Assembly: GCF_009829985.1 (NCBI RefSeq)
Contig: NZ_SZZU01000003.1
Coordinates: 75,767-139,766 of the forward strand
Direction: 5' to 3'
Source of the DNA: Pantoea sp. Aalb
GTDB taxonomy: Bacteria > Pseudomonadota > Gammaproteobacteria > Enterobacterales > Enterobacteriaceae
Length of the DNA stretch: 64,000 bases
Shown here: one piece after another, positions 10,830-21,032 of the stretch
Layout of the letters: each line of letters starts with the position of its first letter
Numbering within the stretch: position 1 is the first letter of the stretch
Made by a program: the position numbers and the translations under genes
Notes under the pieces: model-generated
The model's database searches: none
Told to the model about the DNA's origin: nothing
The model's input: the letters and a program-made list of their open reading frames with translations, nothing else

Positions 10830-11909
10830 TCAATAATGTTTGATTATATCACGTCTTATTGCACTATATACTTTAAAACGGTTATTTTTTGCTATTATCT
10901 TATAATTACCAAAAGTTTGATTTAAAAAATTTTCATATGGTAAAAAAGAGTTAGCAACTATACGCAATTCCCCTCCATAATTTAGATGTTTTATAGATCC
11001 ATGAATTATGTTATATGCGTTTGTAAAGTTATTTTGAATGCCTTCATGAAAAGGTGGATTAGAAATAATTAAATCAAATCTATCATTTACATCAGAAAAT
11101 ATATTACTAGGAAAAATTTTACCTTTTAACCCATTTGTTAATAATGTATCTTTACTACATTTTATAGCTGCTGCATGTACATCACATAACCATAAGCTTA
11201 CATTTGGTGAATATTTTGATAAAATAGTTGATAAAATACCATTTCCACAACCAACATCTAATACTTTACCTTTTATTTTATATTTATTAATATCTGTCAT
11301 GAATGTTGAAAGTAATAGATTACTCCCGGCATCAAGACCATATCTATTGAATACACCTGGTAAAGTATGAATAATAAAGTTATTAAATTTATAGGTATTA
11401 CTAAAGCTTTTTATATTAAAATTTGGTTGCTGTTTAAGATAACCATGATAAAGCTGAGAGTGACGAGCATTATCAATTTTGACAAAACGCATCCATTTTT
11501 TAAACATAAGTATTCCACTATTTATTCCACTACGATTTTCACCCACAATAAAAATATCACAGCCTATTGGAAGTAAAGATAATAAATTTTGAAGTTGAAA
11601 TTGAGATTCTAGTTTATTTTTTGACCAAAAATAAACTAATGTATCACATCCTTGAACATCTACAGATCTAGCTACAAGACTATAAACTGCACGTGTACCA
11701 AGATGATGACGTAAATTTTGCCAATAATGGTATTGTTGAGTATGAAAGCGAGTTGATGCAGTTTTTAAAATAATAGGAAGATAATCTCTTATATTACTAG
11801 CAAATAACACATTACGGGTCGTAAATTTTTTACTATGTCGTAAAATCATTTTACTAGATAATGTAAACTCTGATATTTGATTTTTTATTAAAGGGTACTT
11901 AGTAATCAT
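10830..11909 (-). CDS. rsmC: 16S rRNA (guanine-1207-N2)-methyltransferase
   Basis: Methylates G1207 of 16S rRNA in the 30S subunit. The 359-residue product matches E. coli RsmC (343 aa) along its length. The N-terminal pseudo-methyltransferase domain has CDTLVYFWSKNKLESQFQL; the C-terminal catalytic domain has the SAM loop VLDVGCGNGILS at about 238-249 and the target-base motif NPPFHEG at about 304-310. About twelve residues precede the E. coli-like start, and no better ATG exists between, so the N-terminus is uncertain. It is divergent from holD, with the tRNA-Leu(CAG) gene downstream, the E. coli arrangement. Confidence 0.95.
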   Translation of the reverse strand: MITKYPLIKNQISEFTLSSKMILRHSKKFTTRNVLFASNIRDYLPIILKTASTRFHTQQYHYWQNLRHHLGTRAVYSLVARSVDVQGCDTLVYFWSKNKLESQFQLQNLLSLLPIGCDIFIVGENRSGINSGILMFKKWMRFVKIDNARHSQLYHGYLKQQPNFNIKSFSNTYKFNNFIIHTLPGVFNRYGLDAGSNLLLSTFMTDINKYKIKGKVLDVGCGNGILSTILSKYSPNVSLWLCDVHAAAIKCSKDTLLTNGLKGKIFPSNIFSDVNDRFDLIISNPPFHEGIQNNFTNAYNIIHGSIKHLNYGGELRIVANSFLPYENFLNQTFGNYKIIAKNNRFKVYSAIRRDIIKHY

Positions 11910-11985
11910 AATATTTTATTGAAAAAAAATTGATATTTTTGTTATAATTATAGGTTAATTTTATTAAATTTAATTGTTTATAACT

Positions 11986-12390
11986 ATGATAATCAACCGT
12001 AATTGGTTTTTACAACAAATGGGAATTACACAATATCGATTGCGACGACCACATATATTGAAAGGCGATATTTCCGTACGTTTATTGCCAAATATACGTC
12101 TTATTATAGTAACTAAATCTGATATTTTACTCAATGAACCATTAATTTGTGATGTATTACAAACGCTCAATATTCAATCTAATCAGGTTATGATATTAAC
12201 ACCAGAACAATTACCTATGCTACCAGAATCAATTCACTGTCCAGGATGGCTTATGGGTATTGAAAGTAATCACAAATTTAATGGAATAATTTTAAATACT
12301 AATTTTTTAAATACTTTAATTAATAGTAGTATGGCTAAACGTTCTTTATGGGAACAAATATGTACTTATGAAAATTATTTTTTTAAGTAA
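11986..12390 (+). CDS. holD: DNA polymerase III psi subunit
   Basis: Psi subunit of the clamp loader, binding gamma/tau and chi (HolC). From the ATG at 11986 the product is MIINRNWFLQQMGITQY, which lines up with the E. coli start MTSRRDWQLQQLGITQW; a TTG four codons earlier is less likely. The length is 134 residues against 137. The LTPEQLPMLPESIHCPGW block and the C-terminal WEQICTYE are clear matches. It is divergent from rsmC as in E. coli, but rimI, which normally follows, is gone; about 300 AT-rich bases lead instead to iolB. Confidence 0.93.
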   Translation: MIINRNWFLQQMGITQYRLRRPHILKGDISVRLLPNIRLIIVTKSDILLNEPLICDVLQTLNIQSNQVMILTPEQLPMLPESIHCPGWLMGIESNHKFNGIILNTNFLNTLINSSMAKRSLWEQICTYENYFFK

Positions 12391-12692
12391 TTTAATAAGT
12401 TGTATAATAATTAATAAATTATTATTAAAGTTAAAAGAATTTATTATGACTAAATATAGTATTAAATAAATTATTGTTTTTAAATATTGTAATTTAAGTG
12501 AAATTGAAATTCATTCAACTATAATAATTGACTATAATACATAAAATTAATCTAAATATAAATGTTATAGTATATACTACGTTCTAGTATAATTGAACAT
12601 TAGATAATTAAAGAAAAAATTATTTATATTTTTCAATTATGTTTTAATATATGTATAAAGTTAAATTTGATATTACAAAGGAGAATGTTATC
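12391..12692. other. AT-rich spacer upstream of iolB
   Basis: 302 bases without a recognisable gene. In E. coli rimI follows holD, but no rimI remnant can be read here. The right end holds the iolB ribosome binding site AAAGGAG at 12677-12683. No convincing operator or promoter was identified. Confidence 0.45.
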
Positions 12693-13511
12693 ATGTTTTT
12701 ACTTTATAAAGCTCAAAAATTCAATGATAATGGACATATCCAAAATATTACACCTGAAATTATAGGTTGGGATTACGTAGGTTTAGACGTTTATTTATTA
12801 AAAAAAGATCATATATTAAAATTAAATAGTGGAAACAAAGAATTATGTTTAGTATTAATATCTGGGTTTGCTTCTATAAGAACTCGATATGCTAAGTTTC
12901 CTAATTTAGGTAATCGATTGTCTCCCTTTGAGCGTATTCCACCTTACGCAATTTATGTACCTCATAATAATAATATTGAAATTTATGCGGATAGTGATTT
13001 AGAAATTGCAGTATGTAGTGCACCTAGTACTGGACATTTATTAGCACGTGTAATTACACCAGCAGATATTTGTATTGAAAATCGAGGTAAAGGACAAAAT
13101 CGGCGCTTAGTGCATAATATTTTACCAGAAAACCAACCAGCTGATAGTCTTTTAGTAGTAGAGGTTTACACTAACGAAGGTGCAACAAGTTCATATCCTA
13201 GTCATAAACATGATCAAAAAGATAGTCTAAATGAAACATATTTAGAAGAAATTTATTATCATCGATTTAACCCAAAGATGGGATTTGCTATGCAACGCAT
13301 TTATACTGATGATCGTTCACTTGATGAATGTGTAGCTCCTTATGACCGCGATGTTGTTATCGTGCCACGTGGATATCATCCTGTGGCTACTGTAGCTGGT
13401 TACGATAACTATTATTTAAATATCATGGCTGGACCAAAACGTCTTTGGAAATTTACTTGGGAAAAAGATCACGTTTGGATCAATGGTATAAATTATCCTC
13501 GTAAAAATTAG
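12693..13511 (+). CDS. iolB: 5-deoxy-glucuronate isomerase
   Basis: Isomerises 5-deoxy-D-glucuronate to 5-dehydro-2-deoxy-D-gluconate, the fourth step of myo-inositol breakdown. The bicupin-like IolB fold is supported by GWDYVGLDVYLLK near the start, the metal-ligand region SSYPSHKHDQ, EEIYYHRFNP, and the C-terminal PRGYHPVATVAGYDNYYLN. The start at 12693 is chosen because AAAGGAG ends nine bases before it and it agrees with family N-termini; an ATG at 12651 would add 14 residues without a binding site. The product is 272 residues, normal for the family. It is convergent with the RpiR-type regulator 64 bases downstream. Confidence 0.93.
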   Translation: MFLLYKAQKFNDNGHIQNITPEIIGWDYVGLDVYLLKKDHILKLNSGNKELCLVLISGFASIRTRYAKFPNLGNRLSPFERIPPYAIYVPHNNNIEIYADSDLEIAVCSAPSTGHLLARVITPADICIENRGKGQNRRLVHNILPENQPADSLLVVEVYTNEGATSSYPSHKHDQKDSLNETYLEEIYYHRFNPKMGFAMQRIYTDDRSLDECVAPYDRDVVIVPRGYHPVATVAGYDNYYLNIMAGPKRLWKFTWEKDHVWINGINYPRKN

Positions 13512-13575
13512 AGAATATTTAAGTATTTTTATTATATTATTGAAAATAAAGACAATTAATTACAATTTATACATA

Positions 13576-14409
13576 TTATACATATTTAATATTTACCGCT
13601 AATGAAACTGCAAGAGTTTGTGCTAAACACATTGAAGCTATCTGAGAACGGAAGCCATTTACTTGAGCTTCACGAACTACAAAACATACATTGCTGAATG
13701 CAGCTAACGGGCTTACTTGACTATCTGTAATAGCGATTTGCTGAATACCATTTTTAGCACCTAATTGTACTATTTCTACTGTTTCATGTGCATAAGGTGA
13801 ATAACTAATGGCAATAACTGTATCTTTATGGCTTACTGTACTTAATTGTTCATTAAACATTCCTCCAATACCATCAATTAAAAATGCACGACGTTCTAAA
13901 TGGCGCAGTGCATATACTAAATAAAATGCAATGCTGAAAGAACGCCTTAAACCTATTATATAAATATTTTCTGCTTTATTTAATATTTGTATGGCCTGAT
14001 TAAGTTGTTCTGGGTTTATTTGTTTTGTTAATTGTTGTAATGCTTGACTATTAACCATTGTAAAAACATTAAGAATTTCATTAGGATTTTCTGGAGATAT
14101 ACCTTCAGTATTAGTTTGGCGATATAAATATACTCGTTCATGATAATTGTTTTTTTCTTCCATTAAATACTGTCGAAACACTTGTTTCATTTCATTAAAT
14201 CCTTTGAAACCAAAAGCATGTGCGAAACGAATTAGTGTAGAAGGTGGTACCTGTGCTTGTTGTGAAATGATTACGATTGTATCAATGGCAATACTATTAC
14301 TGTTATCTAAAATATAGCGAGCTACTTGTTTTAGACGTTTACTAAGCGTATCATACCGAAGTCGTATGTCATTTTGCAACATAGCTAATTGTGTTAAATT
14401 ATTAGTCAT
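13576..14409 (-). CDS. iolR: RpiR-family transcriptional regulator, probable inositol regulator
   Basis: 277 residues with the MurR/RpiR plan: an N-terminal helix-turn-helix at about 18-80 (ISQQAQVPPSTLIRFAHAFGFKGFNEMK) and a C-terminal SIS sugar-phosphate domain at about 125-255 (NIYIIGLRRS, DTVIAISYSPYAHETVE). In Salmonella and relatives an RpiR-type protein, IolR, represses the iol genes and is relieved by a pathway intermediate. Its position inside the island between iolB and iolC makes the same role likely here. It has its own upstream region with an 11-bp inverted repeat at 14477-14508 that may be an operator. It could control other sugars; the iol assignment rests on context. Confidence 0.85.
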   Translation of the reverse strand: MTNNLTQLAMLQNDIRLRYDTLSKRLKQVARYILDNSNSIAIDTIVIISQQAQVPPSTLIRFAHAFGFKGFNEMKQVFRQYLMEEKNNYHERVYLYRQTNTEGISPENPNEILNVFTMVNSQALQQLTKQINPEQLNQAIQILNKAENIYIIGLRRSFSIAFYLVYALRHLERRAFLIDGIGGMFNEQLSTVSHKDTVIAISYSPYAHETVEIVQLGAKNGIQQIAITDSQVSPLAAFSNVCFVVREAQVNGFRSQIASMCLAQTLAVSLAVNIKYV

Positions 14410-14476
14410 TATTCTATTCGTTAATAAATCTATAATATTATAAGAATTGTTATATAAAATAAATTTGATTTTTATT

Positions 14477-14508
14477 TATATAATCATGAATTATGATATG
14501 ATTATATA
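14477..14508. promoter_or_regulatory. Inverted repeat upstream of the RpiR-type regulator
   Basis: TATATAATCAT and ATGATTATATA are perfect 11-bp arms separated by ten bases, 68 bases before the regulator start. The place suits an autoregulatory site. The sequence is AT-only apart from one C/G pair, so chance cannot be excluded. Confidence 0.35.
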
Positions 14509-14656
14509 AATCTTATAATATAAAAAATAGTTATTTTGTGTAAATTTTTATAAAAAATACAATTATATATAATATATGATTAAGCTTATTAGTATAATAT
14601 TATTATACTATATTTACTATCGAATAAATATTGTTACTGTAGATAATTTTATATAT

Positions 14657-16567
14657 TTAAGAACGTATCATCCGCCAATAATTAATGAGACGCAAAAAAT
14701 TATTTTTTACAGTTTGAATTAAATCGTTATCTTCTAAGTTACCATAAAGCCATTGACGCGATGGTTCATTGAAAATAGTCCTTCCAATTGCAAAACCTTT
14801 CACTAATGGTACTTTTGCAGCTGAAATAAAACTTTCTTTTATCTTTTTTTCAGAAGCATTGAGTCCTAGCATTAAAATGCCTCGACAATAAGAATCATTG
14901 TGATTAATTAAATGGCTAATAGCATTCCAGTTTTCCCTAGACATAGGAGGTAATTTCCACCAATCTGGCTTTATTCCTAAGCTATAAAAATGACCTATTA
15001 TGTCATAATAATAAGATTCATTATGATCTGGATGGTTTTCTGGTAAAAGTACTTCTAAAAGTAGCTCATGTCCGCTTTTGTTACAAGCATGCCACACTTC
15101 AAGAAGTAAATTATCTTGTGCTTTACTTATAATTTCGCTATCATGCGGATGATAAAAAATTAAGCATTTAATTACGTGTTCTTGTGGCCAGTGAATTAGT
15201 TGTGTTCCGATACTCCCATGTTCTAATTGTAATGGACGTGAATTTGGCATCTCAATCGCTCGACCAATCCACCATCCTTTACCAGTAACATTATTTAATA
15301 CTTTTTGTCCATACGTAGTATCTATCAATATACCACTTTTTTTATTTAAACCTATTTCATTTATTGTTCTTTCTGCAGCTTTTAATAATAGTAATTTAAG
15401 TTCTATAATGCGTTTTTCATTAGTACCAGCTTCTCTTGCCATTTCAATAAATTGCTTACGATGATCAAAAGCAAATATATTCAGCTCTGGCCATTCTTGT
15501 TTTCGAGTTGTTACTCGATGTAAATGATGTAAATATACATTAAGATCTGGACGTTGAATTGTTGGATAGCTCAATAAATAATCCAGTTCTTTTTTAGTTG
15601 GCATGGCAGGTGCACATCCGTGGCGTGATACAACCAAAGCTCCACATGCATTAGCATACTGACAAGCTCGTTCCCAACTTTCATTATTTAACCATCCACG
15701 TAATAAACCAGACATAAAAGCATCTCCTGCACCTAATACATTTAATATATTTACAGGTATGCCTTTTTGGTGCTTTATATTTTTCCAGTTATCAGAGATT
15801 TCATTTTCAAATATTACACAACCTAATAATCCACGTTTACATATTAAAGTAGCTTTGCTAAAATTTCGTACATGTTGTAAAGCTAATAATGTATCTTTAC
15901 TCCCACCGGCAATTTGAAATTCTTCTTCTGTACCAACAATTAAATCAAAATAATGCATTACATGACTTAATGTTTTGGTTACCTCACTAGATTCAATAAA
16001 TCTTGTTTCTCCATCTCCTACAGAAGTTAATCCCCAAAGTACTGGCCGATAATCAATATCTAATGCCATTTTTATATTATTTCGTTTTGCAATATGCAAT
16101 GCCTTTAATACTGCTGCTCTAGTATTCGGATGTGATAGGTGGGTGCCAGTTACAGCAAGCGCTCTAGAAGAAATAATAAATTCCTCTTTAATATCTTCAG
16201 GTATTAAGCCCATATCAGCACAATTATCTCGATAAAAAATTAATGGAAATGTTTTTTCGTCTTTAATACCTAGGATTACTAATCCTGTTAATCGATTTTT
16301 ATCTATTATTAAACCATCAGTATTACATCCAACGCGTTGTAATTCTTCACGTAAAAAACGTCCATTATGCTCATCACCTACACGTGCTAACATTGCAGAT
16401 TTAATTCCTTGAATAGCTGTACCATACGCTACATTTCCAGAAGATCCACCTAGATATTTAGCAAATGAATTCATATCTTCTAAACGTGATCCTATTTGTT
16501 GGCCGTAAAGATCAATAGCGATACGTCCAATACAAATTAAATCTAATCGCTTTTGTTGTATGTTCAT
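14657..16567 (-). CDS. iolC: 5-dehydro-2-deoxygluconokinase fused to DUF2090 aldolase
   Basis: Two-domain enzyme of inositol catabolism. The N-terminal PfkB sugar kinase (about 8-325) has YLGGSSGNVAYGTA and the ATP-site motif LGAGDAFMSGLL. The C-terminal half (about 330-630) is the DUF2090 domain, which in enterobacteria supplies the aldolase step (IolJ function), cleaving 5-dehydro-2-deoxygluconate 6-phosphate to DHAP and malonate semialdehyde. The ATG at 16567 (MNIQQKRLDLICIGR) is preferred: ACAAGG lies six bases before it and the N-terminus fits relatives; an ATG at 16588 adds seven residues. It is divergent from iolD. The size, about 636 residues, is normal for the enterobacterial fused form, and no separate iolJ is needed. 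Confidence 0.94.
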   Translation of the reverse strand: MNIQQKRLDLICIGRIAIDLYGQQIGSRLEDMNSFAKYLGGSSGNVAYGTAIQGIKSAMLARVGDEHNGRFLREELQRVGCNTDGLIIDKNRLTGLVILGIKDEKTFPLIFYRDNCADMGLIPEDIKEEFIISSRALAVTGTHLSHPNTRAAVLKALHIAKRNNIKMALDIDYRPVLWGLTSVGDGETRFIESSEVTKTLSHVMHYFDLIVGTEEEFQIAGGSKDTLLALQHVRNFSKATLICKRGLLGCVIFENEISDNWKNIKHQKGIPVNILNVLGAGDAFMSGLLRGWLNNESWERACQYANACGALVVSRHGCAPAMPTKKELDYLLSYPTIQRPDLNVYLHHLHRVTTRKQEWPELNIFAFDHRKQFIEMAREAGTNEKRIIELKLLLLKAAERTINEIGLNKKSGILIDTTYGQKVLNNVTGKGWWIGRAIEMPNSRPLQLEHGSIGTQLIHWPQEHVIKCLIFYHPHDSEIISKAQDNLLLEVWHACNKSGHELLLEVLLPENHPDHNESYYYDIIGHFYSLGIKPDWWKLPPMSRENWNAISHLINHNDSYCRGILMLGLNASEKKIKESFISAAKVPLVKGFAIGRTIFNEPSRQWLYGNLEDNDLIQTVKNNFLRLINYWRMIRS

Positions 16568-16936
16568 ATGATGCCTTGTTAATTTCATATTTATTTTTAA
16601 CTTTTAATAGTTATAGTAGTTTTCATATATAAAAAAATTATATTTTCATATATGAAATATTTTTTTAAAAAAAGAAATAAATAGATTTTATTATGCAAAC
16701 AAAAGAATAATATATTCTATTATGTATCTTTAATATAGTAATTAAATTCAATATATTATTGAGATACATTACTATTATATTAATTTGCTTTTTATCGTAA
16801 ATTAGAAAAATTTCATTTTATTAAAAATAATGGAATAAATATTTGTATGTCATTCTATTAAAATATGATAAATATTAATCTGTAGTTAGATTAAATAGCT
16901 AAACAAAATGATTTTTTGTAGACGAAGGAAGAATAT
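16568..16936. promoter_or_regulatory. Divergent iolC-iolD control region
   Basis: About 370 bases between the divergent iolC and iolD starts. It contains the perfect 14-bp palindrome TTTCATATATGAAA within 16643-16658 and, 16-30 bases nearer iolC, the related TTTTCATATATAAAA. These are candidate operators for the RpiR-type regulator encoded next door. GAAGGAAG about seven bases before the iolD ATG is its ribosome binding site. No confident -35/-10 pair could be fixed by eye. Confidence 0.4.
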
Positions 16937-18871
16937 ATGGCTACTATTAGAATTACTATGGCACAGGCATTAATAAAATTTCTTCATAATCAGTATTTAA
17001 ATGTTGATGGAGTAGAAATTAAGTTTATAAAAGGAATTTTTGCTATTTTTGGTCACGGTAATGTATTGGGATTAGGACAAGCTCTTGAGCAAGATAGTAG
17101 TAATATGCTAGTATACCAAGGACGTAATGAACAAGGTATGGCACATGCTGCTATTGGTTTTGCTAAACAGTCATTACGACGTCAGATTATTGCTTGTACA
17201 TCTTCAGTGGGACCAGGCGCTACTAATATGATTACTGCTGCTGCAACTGCAACAGCAAATCGTATTCCTCTACTATTACTTCCAAGTGATGTATTTGCTA
17301 CACGACAACCTGATCCAGTTCTACAACAAATTGAACAAAGTTACGATCTTAGCATTAGTGCAAATGATGCTTTTCGTTCTGTTAGTAAATATTGGGATCG
17401 TATTAGTCGTCCAGAGCAATTAATGACTTCCTGTATTAATGCTATGCGTGTTCTAATTGATCCAGCCGAAACTGGTGCTGTAGTTCTTTCATTACCACAA
17501 GATGTACAGGGAGAGGCATGGCATTTTCCTGAATATTTTTTTCAAAAACGTATACATCGCTTAGATAGACGCCTTCCTACTACAGTACAGTTAGAAGAAG
17601 CATTTATGCTTATTAAACATAAACATAAGCCATTAATTATTTGTGGTGGTGGAGTTAAATACTCTGAAGCAGGTAATATACTAGTCCAATTTGCAGAACG
17701 TTTTAATATTCCTTTTGCTGAAACACAAGCAGGAAAAGGAACTATATTATCTAACCATATACTTAATGTAGGTGGTGTTGGTGAAACTGGTTGTTTAGCT
17801 GCTAATTTATTAGCAAAACAAGCAGATCTAATAATTGGAATTGGTACACGTTATACTGACTTTACTACTGCATCAAAATGGATTTTTCAAAATCCAGATG
17901 TTAGTTATCTGAATATTAATGTTAATCTATTTGATACATATAAGTTAGATGGTGTACAGTTATTAGCAGATGCACGTGAAGCTTTAATAGCATTAAGTAC
18001 TGGTGTTAAAGAATTTGATAATCATTGGGGAGATCAAGTTTCTCAAGCACAGAGTAAATTCTTAAAAGAAAGGCAACGATTTTATAATACTACTTATAAT
18101 TCTTATGATTTTATTCCGGAAATTGCTGATCATATTGATCGTGAAGCTTTGTTTTCAGAATTTAAGCGCTTAACTCAATCAGTATTAACTCAAAGTAATG
18201 TTCTTGGTATTTTAAATGATTATCTTCCTCAAAATGCAATTATTGTAGCTGCAGCAGGTAGTCTACCAGGAGATTTACAACGTATGTGGCAAACTAAAAG
18301 TTACCTTTCATACCATGTTGAATATGGATATTCTTGCATGGGTTATGAAATTAATGCTGCATTAGGTGTGAAATTAGCACAACCAGATAGTGAAGTATAT
18401 GCAATGGTTGGTGATGGATCGTTTATGATGCTTCACTCTGAACTAGTCACTTCTATTCAAGAAGGTGCAAAAATTAATGTTATTTTATTAGATAATATGA
18501 GTAATGCATGTATAAATAATTTACAAATGGAACATGGGATAAATAGTTTTACTACAGAGTTTCGCTTCAGAAATAAAGATAGTGGTAAATTAGATGGTGG
18601 TTTTATACCGATAGATTTTGCAACGATTGCTAGCGGTTATGGATGTAAAACGTATAAAGTTACTACAATTGATCAGTTAAAATATGCATTAAAAAACTCA
18701 CAAAAACAATCTATTTCTACTCTTATTGATATAAAAGTCTTACCGAAAACGATGACACATAAATATTTTAGTTGGTGGCACGTTGGTATAGCACAAACAT
18801 CCACTTCTGAACATACTCAACAGATTTTAAAAAGACTGAATGCATATATAGAACAAGCGCGTAAGTATTAG
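16937..18871 (+). CDS. iolD: 3D-(3,5/4)-trihydroxycyclohexane-1,2-dione hydrolase
   Basis: ThDP-dependent hydrolase that opens the ring of the diketone made by IolE, giving 5-deoxy-glucuronate. 644 residues. The N-terminal pyrimidine-binding domain has [17 protein letters not shown] with the catalytic glutamate region; the central domain has [12 protein letters not shown]; the C-terminal pyrophosphate domain has [13 protein letters not shown] and the GDGSFMM...DNMSNACIN metal motif at about 494-528. GAAGGAAG precedes the ATG. The following iolG starts 73 bases downstream on the same strand, so iolD-iolG-iolE is probably one operon. Complete, with no missing active-site block seen. Confidence 0.95.
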   Translation: MATIRITMAQALIKFLHNQYLNVDGVEIKFIKGIFAIFGHGNVLGLGQALEQDSSNMLVYQGRNEQGMAHAAIGFAKQSLRRQIIACTSSVGPGATNMITAAATATANRIPLLLLPSDVFATRQPDPVLQQIEQSYDLSISANDAFRSVSKYWDRISRPEQLMTSCINAMRVLIDPAETGAVVLSLPQDVQGEAWHFPEYFFQKRIHRLDRRLPTTVQLEEAFMLIKHKHKPLIICGGGVKYSEAGNILVQFAERFNIPFAETQAGKGTILSNHILNVGGVGETGCLAANLLAKQADLIIGIGTRYTDFTTASKWIFQNPDVSYLNINVNLFDTYKLDGVQLLADAREALIALSTGVKEFDNHWGDQVSQAQSKFLKERQRFYNTTYNSYDFIPEIADHIDREALFSEFKRLTQSVLTQSNVLGILNDYLPQNAIIVAAAGSLPGDLQRMWQTKSYLSYHVEYGYSCMGYEINAALGVKLAQPDSEVYAMVGDGSFMMLHSELVTSIQEGAKINVILLDNMSNACINNLQMEHGINSFTTEFRFRNKDSGKLDGGFIPIDFATIASGYGCKTYKVTTIDQLKYALKNSQKQSISTLIDIKVLPKTMTHKYFSWWHVGIAQTSTSEHTQQILKRLNAYIEQARKY

Positions 18872-18944
18872 TTTATTTTTAATTCATAGTAATTTTTTTC
18901 TTTTTTTATTTTAAGTATAGTCATTCAATTATATAGGTGTAATT

Positions 18945-19955
18945 ATGGCACTAAAGTTAGGTGTAATTGGCATTGGCACAATCGGACAAGAACATATTCA
19001 TCGTTGTAATAATATATTACAAGATGTAAAAATTGTTGCAGTTTCTGATATTAACGTTGAAGTTGCTCATAATGTGCTTAATAGGTTGAAAATTGATGCT
19101 AAGGTATATCAAAATAGCAATCATATGATTAATTCACCAGAAGTAGATGCTATACTCGTTACATCTTCTGATTCTACACATGAACAATTTGTTCTTAATG
19201 CCATATCAATAGGTAAATCAGTATTTTGTGAAAAACCGTTAGCAATGAATGCTGAAGGATGTTTAAAAATTATTAATACTGAAATGGAAAAAGGAAAGCG
19301 ATTAGTTCAGGTTGGGTTTATGCGTCAATATGATCCTGGGTATTGTGCACTGAAAAAGGTTATTACTGATGGTAAGATTGGAAAACCTTTAATTCTTCAT
19401 TGTGCACACCGTAATGAAAATGTTGATAAAAATTATACTACCGAAGCAGTGATTACTAATACTTTAATTCATGAATTAGATATACTACGTTGGCTTATTG
19501 AAGATAATTATAAAACTGTGCAAGTGATTTTTCCTCGAACAACTTCCAATTCGCATGCTAATCTAAGAGATCCTCAAATTTTTCTACTAGAAACACAAAA
19601 AGGAATACGTATTGATGTAGAAATCTTTGTTAATTGTTCTTATGGATATGATATCCAATGTGAAGTTGTAGGTGAAGATGGTATTGCTAGATTACCTGAA
19701 CCATCTACTGTTCAGATGCGTAAAAACAATCTTTTGAGTACTATGTTATTTACTCATTGGAAAGATCGCTTTATTGATGCATATAACATTGAATTACAAT
19801 CATTTATTAATGGAGTTAAAAATGAGTACCTTACAGGTCCTTCTGCCTGGGATGGTTTTGCTGCTTCTATAGCAGCTGATGCCTGTCTAAAAGCACAAAA
19901 CAGTGGCGATATTGAAATAATTAAAACATTACCTTGTCCTATATTTTATAATTAA
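18945..19955 (+). CDS. iolG: Inositol 2-dehydrogenase
   Basis: NAD-dependent enzyme of the GFO/IDH/MocA family that oxidises myo-inositol to 2-keto-myo-inositol, the first catabolic step. 336 residues. The Rossmann motif is [12 protein letters not shown] at 6-17; the family lysine lies in FCEKPLAMN at about 93-101; the catalytic HELDILRW lies near 176-183. It is second in the iolDGE run, with a GGTGTAATT region before the ATG as a weak binding site. Related sugar dehydrogenases share these motifs, but the neighbouring iolB, C, D and E genes make inositol the sensible substrate. Confidence 0.93.
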   Translation: MALKLGVIGIGTIGQEHIHRCNNILQDVKIVAVSDINVEVAHNVLNRLKIDAKVYQNSNHMINSPEVDAILVTSSDSTHEQFVLNAISIGKSVFCEKPLAMNAEGCLKIINTEMEKGKRLVQVGFMRQYDPGYCALKKVITDGKIGKPLILHCAHRNENVDKNYTTEAVITNTLIHELDILRWLIEDNYKTVQVIFPRTTSNSHANLRDPQIFLLETQKGIRIDVEIFVNCSYGYDIQCEVVGEDGIARLPEPSTVQMRKNNLLSTMLFTHWKDRFIDAYNIELQSFINGVKNEYLTGPSAWDGFAASIAADACLKAQNSGDIEIIKTLPCPIFYN

Positions 19956-20007
19956 TATTCAAATATTTTATATATATAACTTTGCTATGAGTAATCGAGA
20001 CTTAAAA

Positions 20008-20904
20008 ATGACTAAAAGCGATGTACACTTGGCCATCTCACCCATTGGTTGGACCAATGATGATATGCCAGATATTGGTAGTGAAAATACTTTCCAACAA
20101 ACTATAAGTGAAATTGCTTTAGCTGGTTTTGTAGGAAGTGAAGTAGGAAGTAAATATCCCCATGATCCTAAAATTTTAAAACCAATGTTAGATATTCGAG
20201 GAATTAAAATATGTAGTGCTTGGTTTAGCACTTTTTTTGCTGATGGAAATAAAAATAAAACTATTGAAAATTTTATTAAAAAAATAGACTTTTTAAGTGT
20301 TATGGGAGCTAACGTGATTGGTTGTTCTGAACAAAGTAAAAGTATTCAAGGGACTATGTTACCAATTTTTGAAAAAAAACCTATTTTTACTGATAATGAT
20401 TGGCGTTTAATAATTGAAGGTTATAATGAATTAGCAAACATTGCAAATGATAAAGGAATTCGTGTAACTATCCATCCTCACATGGGTACTGGTATTCAAA
20501 CTGATAAAGAAATTGAATTATTCATGGAATCAACCAATACTAATATTGGTTTACTATATGATACTGGGCATATTTATTATTCATCCGGTTCACAAAAAAC
20601 TATGAGTAAATTACTTACTCAATATGTATCAAGAATTTTTCATATTCATTTAAAAGACGTACGTGATCATGTTATTAAAGAAGTGCGTGAGAAATCTCTA
20701 TCCTTTCTTGAAGGTGTCAGAAAAGGTACTTTTGCCGTTCCAGGCGATGGTGTAATTGATTTTAAAGTAATTTTTAATATTTTAAATGAAAATAATTATA
20801 AAGGATGGTTAGTTGTAGAAGCAGAACAAGATCCAGAATTCGCTAATCCATTTGAACATGCTGTTAAAGCACGTAGATACATTAGAGAAAATACTGGCTT
20901 ATAA
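20008..20904 (+). CDS. iolE: Myo-inosose-2 dehydratase
   Basis: Dehydrates 2-keto-myo-inositol to the trihydroxycyclohexanedione used by IolD; a TIM-barrel metal enzyme of the xylose isomerase-like superfamily. The start [18 protein letters not shown] at 20008 lines up with family N-termini; an ATG at 19987 would add seven residues. Motifs include [49 protein letters not shown] and [11 protein letters not shown] with metal ligands, and [10 protein letters not shown]. 298 residues, complete. It ends the iolD-iolG-iolE run; no iolA (malonate semialdehyde dehydrogenase) follows, so the last step must be encoded elsewhere or be missing. Confidence 0.94.
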   Translation: MTKSDVHLAISPIGWTNDDMPDIGSENTFQQTISEIALAGFVGSEVGSKYPHDPKILKPMLDIRGIKICSAWFSTFFADGNKNKTIENFIKKIDFLSVMGANVIGCSEQSKSIQGTMLPIFEKKPIFTDNDWRLIIEGYNELANIANDKGIRVTIHPHMGTGIQTDKEIELFMESTNTNIGLLYDTGHIYYSSGSQKTMSKLLTQYVSRIFHIHLKDVRDHVIKEVREKSLSFLEGVRKGTFAVPGDGVIDFKVIFNILNENNYKGWLVVEAEQDPEFANPFEHAVKARRYIRENTGL

Positions 20905-21032
20905 TTAAAATAAACTATAAAGATTTAAAAATAAAAAACATTATTAATGTGATTAATATATATCAATAATTCTCATGAATTAGATATTAAAGTATTAAAC
21001 TAATACTCTAGATTTATTTTATTTTTTATTTC

